This document shows positions 62,078-64,000 of a stretch of DNA of 64,000 bases, piece by piece. Under the pieces are notes generated by a model, which did no database searches, had not been told where the DNA came from, and saw only the letters and a list, made by a program, of their open reading frames with translations. The DNA comes from Rhodoferax sp. (lineage in GTDB: Bacteria; Pseudomonadota; Gammaproteobacteria; Burkholderiales; Burkholderiaceae_C): contig NZ_JAUYQD010000022.1 of NCBI RefSeq assembly GCF_030697375.1, positions 62,001 to 126,000 of the forward strand. Direction: 5' to 3'. Made by a program: the position numbers and the translations under genes. Numbering within the stretch: the stretch's first letter is position 1; each line of letters begins with the position of its first letter.

Positions 62078-63114
62078 ACCCCACTTATTCGCCCCCCACT
62101 TTTATGTATGAAGAGGCCATGGCCTCTGCCATCCAAGTCGCCGTGCAACTGGCGGCCGACCAGGACCGCTACGCCGCGCTGGGTGCCGCCCTGCGCGAGC
62201 GAGCGCCGCACGGCACGGTGACCATCGCCCGGGGCAGCTCGGACCATGCCGCAGGTTATATGGCCTACCTCATCATGGCGCGCAGCGGCCATCTGGTGAC
62301 CTCCCTGCCCATGTCCTTGCTCACCTTGTACCAGGCGCCGCTGGCCATGGAGCAGATGCTGGCCATCTCCATTTCGCAGTCGGGCCGCAGCCCCGATCTC
62401 GTGGACCCCATGCAGTTGCTGCAAAACGCAGGCGCCACCACCGTGGCCCTGGTGAACGACGCCACTTCGCCCCTGGCCCAGGCGGTCGGCTGGACCCTGC
62501 CCCTGCACGCGGGCCCCGAACACAGCGTGGCCGCCACCAAAAGTTTTATCTGCAGCCTGGTGGCCGGCGCCCGCCTGGCGGCGCACTGGGGCGACCACCA
62601 GGAATTCATTGCCCGCCTCCACGCCTTGCCCGAGGCACTGCATGAAGCCTGCCAGCAAGACTGGTCCGCCGCCATCGAGCCGCTCAAAAACGCCCACAAG
62701 CTGATGGTGATTGGCCGCGGCCCGGGCCTGGCCATTGCCAACGAGGCGGCCCTCAAGTTCAAGGAAACCTGTGCCATCCAGGCCGAGGCCTTTAGCGGTG
62801 CCGAGGTCAAACACGGCCCCATGGCCCTGGTGGATGAGGCCTACCCCATGCTGGTGTTCGCGCCGCGCGGACCAACGCAAAACAGCCTGGTGGCGCTGGC
62901 GGCGGAAATGCGCGGGCGCGGTGCCCATGTGCTGCTGGCCGCCCCCGCCAACGTGCCCAGCCGCGACCTGACCCTGGCCACCGCCCCCCACGAAGACCTG
63001 GACCCCATCACCGCCATCCAGAGTTTTTACCTGCTGGTAGAAGCCGTAGCCCGCGCCCGCGGCCAAGACCCGGACCGGCCACGGCATTTGTCCAAGGTGA
63101 CTAGTACGCGCTAG
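62074..63114 (+). CDS. SIS-domain glucosamine-6-phosphate deaminase (NagB-II/GlmS-like)
   Basis: The 346-residue protein has two SIS sugar-isomerase domains (TIARGSSDHAAGYMAYL, SISQSGRSPDLV, HSVAATKSFICSLVAGARL; then VIGRGPGLAIANEAALKFKET, AEVKHGPMAL). It lacks a glutaminase domain, so it is a NagB-II-type deaminase or isomerase rather than GlmS. It would convert glucosamine 6-phosphate to fructose 6-phosphate. A deacetylase (nagA) expected between kinase and deaminase is not in the window. GTG start overlaps the kinase stop by four bases. Its stop lies at the base of a double-hairpin element. Confidence 0.83.
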   Translation: MNPTYSPPTFMYEEAMASAIQVAVQLAADQDRYAALGAALRERAPHGTVTIARGSSDHAAGYMAYLIMARSGHLVTSLPMSLLTLYQAPLAMEQMLAISISQSGRSPDLVDPMQLLQNAGATTVALVNDATSPLAQAVGWTLPLHAGPEHSVAATKSFICSLVAGARLAAHWGDHQEFIARLHALPEALHEACQQDWSAAIEPLKNAHKLMVIGRGPGLAIANEAALKFKETCAIQAEAFSGAEVKHGPMALVDEAYPMLVFAPRGPTQNSLVALAAEMRGRGAHVLLAAPANVPSRDLTLATAPHEDLDPITAIQSFYLLVEAVARARGQDPDRPRHLSKVTSTR

Positions 63115-63209
63115 GAGCTTGGGCGGCAAAGCGTTCTGCTCCGTGTCCCCCGCCCGCTGCGCGGGCTCCTCCTTTACCTGCGCAGAACGCTCTACCGCCC
63201 AACCTCCTA
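63112..63209 (+). repeat. double-hairpin element, copy B
   Basis: Outer stems TAGGAG/CTCCTA, TTGGGCGG/CCGCCCAA and AGCGTTCTGC/GCAGAACGCT (24 pairs with small internal loops) enclose TGTCCCCCG, an inner hairpin GCCCGC-TGC-GCGGGC, and CTCCTCCTTTAC. The core strands equal those of copy A; both stems differ but remain complementary. It begins in the deaminase stop codon and may act as a terminator as well. Confidence 0.8.
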
Positions 63210-63315
63210 GGAGGGGCAACTACATATCGCATTGATATGGAAATGGAATCACGCGTCTTGTTGTCGCTCCAAGTCCTCGGATTGGCGTGGATCTTCGCAG
63301 CTCCGGGCTACCCCA

Positions 63316-63828
63316 TTAGGTTTTGCTGGGGCACGTATTTTCACGCCCCATGTTCCTAGTGACGCCAAATTCAACAGCCAGTAGATCCAGTGCTTCCATC
63401 GTCGAAGTTGCAATACCGGCCATTTCACCTGGTATGAGCGCGAGAATATGGGACAACCCAAGCTCCCATTCCCCATGGCTCGACAATGTCTCGCATGTGC
63501 GAATCGCATCGGGCGGGAATACCGAGCGCAGCGGTGCGATGGTTGCGGCAAGTCGTTCCTGTGGGTTGTAATTCGGACCTTCCGCAAAGCGCGCCACGAT
63601 GCCGATTTTTGCGAGCGCAATGATGAGTTTTCTTCCTGCGTCATCGCTGGCCAGGGAGACTTTTGGGCACTTCCCTTCAAGCAATGCATCCGTTGCGATC
63701 TTTGCGGCGGTGAGACTCAGATGGCAATGTGTCTGAAGGGTTGTGGTGCAGCTAACCTTTTTGGCCCCTGTCTCGGCGCGGACGAGTTCGACGGTTTGCA
63801 TTTCAATGGCACCTTGCTCGTTAAACAT
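63316..63828 (-). CDS. protein of unknown function, coupled to the gene at the right edge
   Basis: The 170-residue cytosolic protein starts MFNEQGAIEMQTVELVRAE and shows strands and helices without a signal peptide. The CHLSLTAAKIATDALLEGKCPKVSLA part and the C-terminal NTCPSKT carry cysteines. I recognise no family. ATG at 63828 overlaps the stop of the upstream frame as TGATG, which fixes the start. It is the last gene of a minus-strand unit that continues outside the window. Confidence 0.65.
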   Translation of the reverse strand: MFNEQGAIEMQTVELVRAETGAKKVSCTTTLQTHCHLSLTAAKIATDALLEGKCPKVSLASDDAGRKLIIALAKIGIVARFAEGPNYNPQERLAATIAPLRSVFPPDAIRTCETLSSHGEWELGLSHILALIPGEMAGIATSTMEALDLLAVEFGVTRNMGRENTCPSKT

Positions 63829-64000
63829 CAAATTGTTTCCCAATCGACAAATGTACGGTGCGCGGCCTCTCCCGGTTCACTTGGGAAATACTCAATTTCT
63901 GCCATGGCGAGTCCGAATGCATCAGCGCCTTGCGCCGACTCGTTCATTTGGGGATCAAAGCAGAACGCATTCACGATATCCGTCCACGGCTCCCACGCAA
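63828..64000 (-). CDS. C-terminal end of an unknown gene running in from the right edge
   Basis: On the minus strand one frame is open from the edge to a TGA at 63828-63830 (57 codons). It reads AWEPWTDIVNAFCFDP then QMNESAQGADAFGLAMAEIEYFP and ends VDWETI. The stop is fused with the next start (TGATG). The N-terminus is beyond the window, and no family is claimed. Its pairing with the next gene suggests a two-protein module. Confidence 0.5.
   Translation of the reverse strand, partial: AWEPWTDIVNAFCFDPQMNESAQGADAFGLAMAEIEYFPSEPGEAAHRTFVDWETI

Noticed and set aside
63249..63689. A 146-codon minus-strand frame overlapping the coupled unknown gene
   Set aside because: The alternative frame (63316-63828) is coupled to the upstream gene by TGATG. 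This frame has no ribosome site.

Overview
The window is GC-rich, densely packed bacterial chromosome. Paired TctD/TctE-like and QseB/QseC-like two-component systems, a GcvA-like LysR regulator, a BMP-type nucleoside importer and a Xdh-Gua purine pathway suggest a betaproteobacterium of the Burkholderiales, most likely Comamonadaceae. That placement is inference from gene content. I saw no rRNA, tRNA, CRISPR array, complete insertion sequence or phage.

Layout. 1-2.5 kb: edge of rarD, a glutathione transferase divergent from a LysR gene, and a HAD phosphatase. 2.5-11.4 kb: a phosphorus/glycerol module. A secreted glycerophosphodiesterase, a PhnD-C-E-E-type ABC importer, GlpD and the HAD enzyme lie on the minus strand, divergent from a two-component system. 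11.5-17.3 kb: 8-oxoguanine deaminase, a Crp/Fnr regulator, and a three-gene operon (glutamine synthetase-like ligase, class III aminotransferase, GntR) whose promoter carries two identical palindromic operators. 17.4-22.1 kb: a QseBC-like system, a PBP7-type endopeptidase, a Pal/OmpA lipoprotein and an ORF6N gene with a small partner. 22.3-33.5 kb: purine scavenging, with XdhAB, a LysR regulator, a four-gene nucleoside ABC importer and adenine deaminase. Guanine deaminase lies apart at 45 kb. 33.6-35.6 kb: an overlapping CheY-CheC-diguanylate cyclase operon. 35.6-44.7 kb: a 1400-residue SNF2 helicase, small membrane proteins, and a TetR/DUF2867-like/ABC1-kinase/membrane operon. 46.3-48.9 kb: a YfiR/YfiN-like pair whose second member is GGDEF-EAL.

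48.9-53.1 kb is the accessory region. It has three small plus-strand genes, each starting a few bases after a GTTRRRY-like core and each followed by an 81-87 bp imperfect palindrome. This is what integron gene cassettes with attC sites look like, and no integrase gene is in view (a CALIN-like array). Long degenerate direct repeats surround the array and the membrane-protein gene beside it.

53.1-63.1 kb: an amino-sugar island. A two-component system with an orphan sugar-binding protein is divergent from an ABC sugar importer, a BadF-type N-acetylglucosamine kinase and a SIS-domain glucosamine-6-phosphate deaminase. The right edge holds two translationally coupled unknown genes.

Two repeat families cut across the window. 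The first is a 43-bp element (YAGCCC-N11-GCGCAAGCAGCTAY-N7-ATAGC) present eight times, all in the same orientation; three copies are read in frame inside xdhA, xdhB and guaD. The second is a pair of about 100-bp double-hairpin elements with identical single-stranded cores and unrelated but self-complementary stems.
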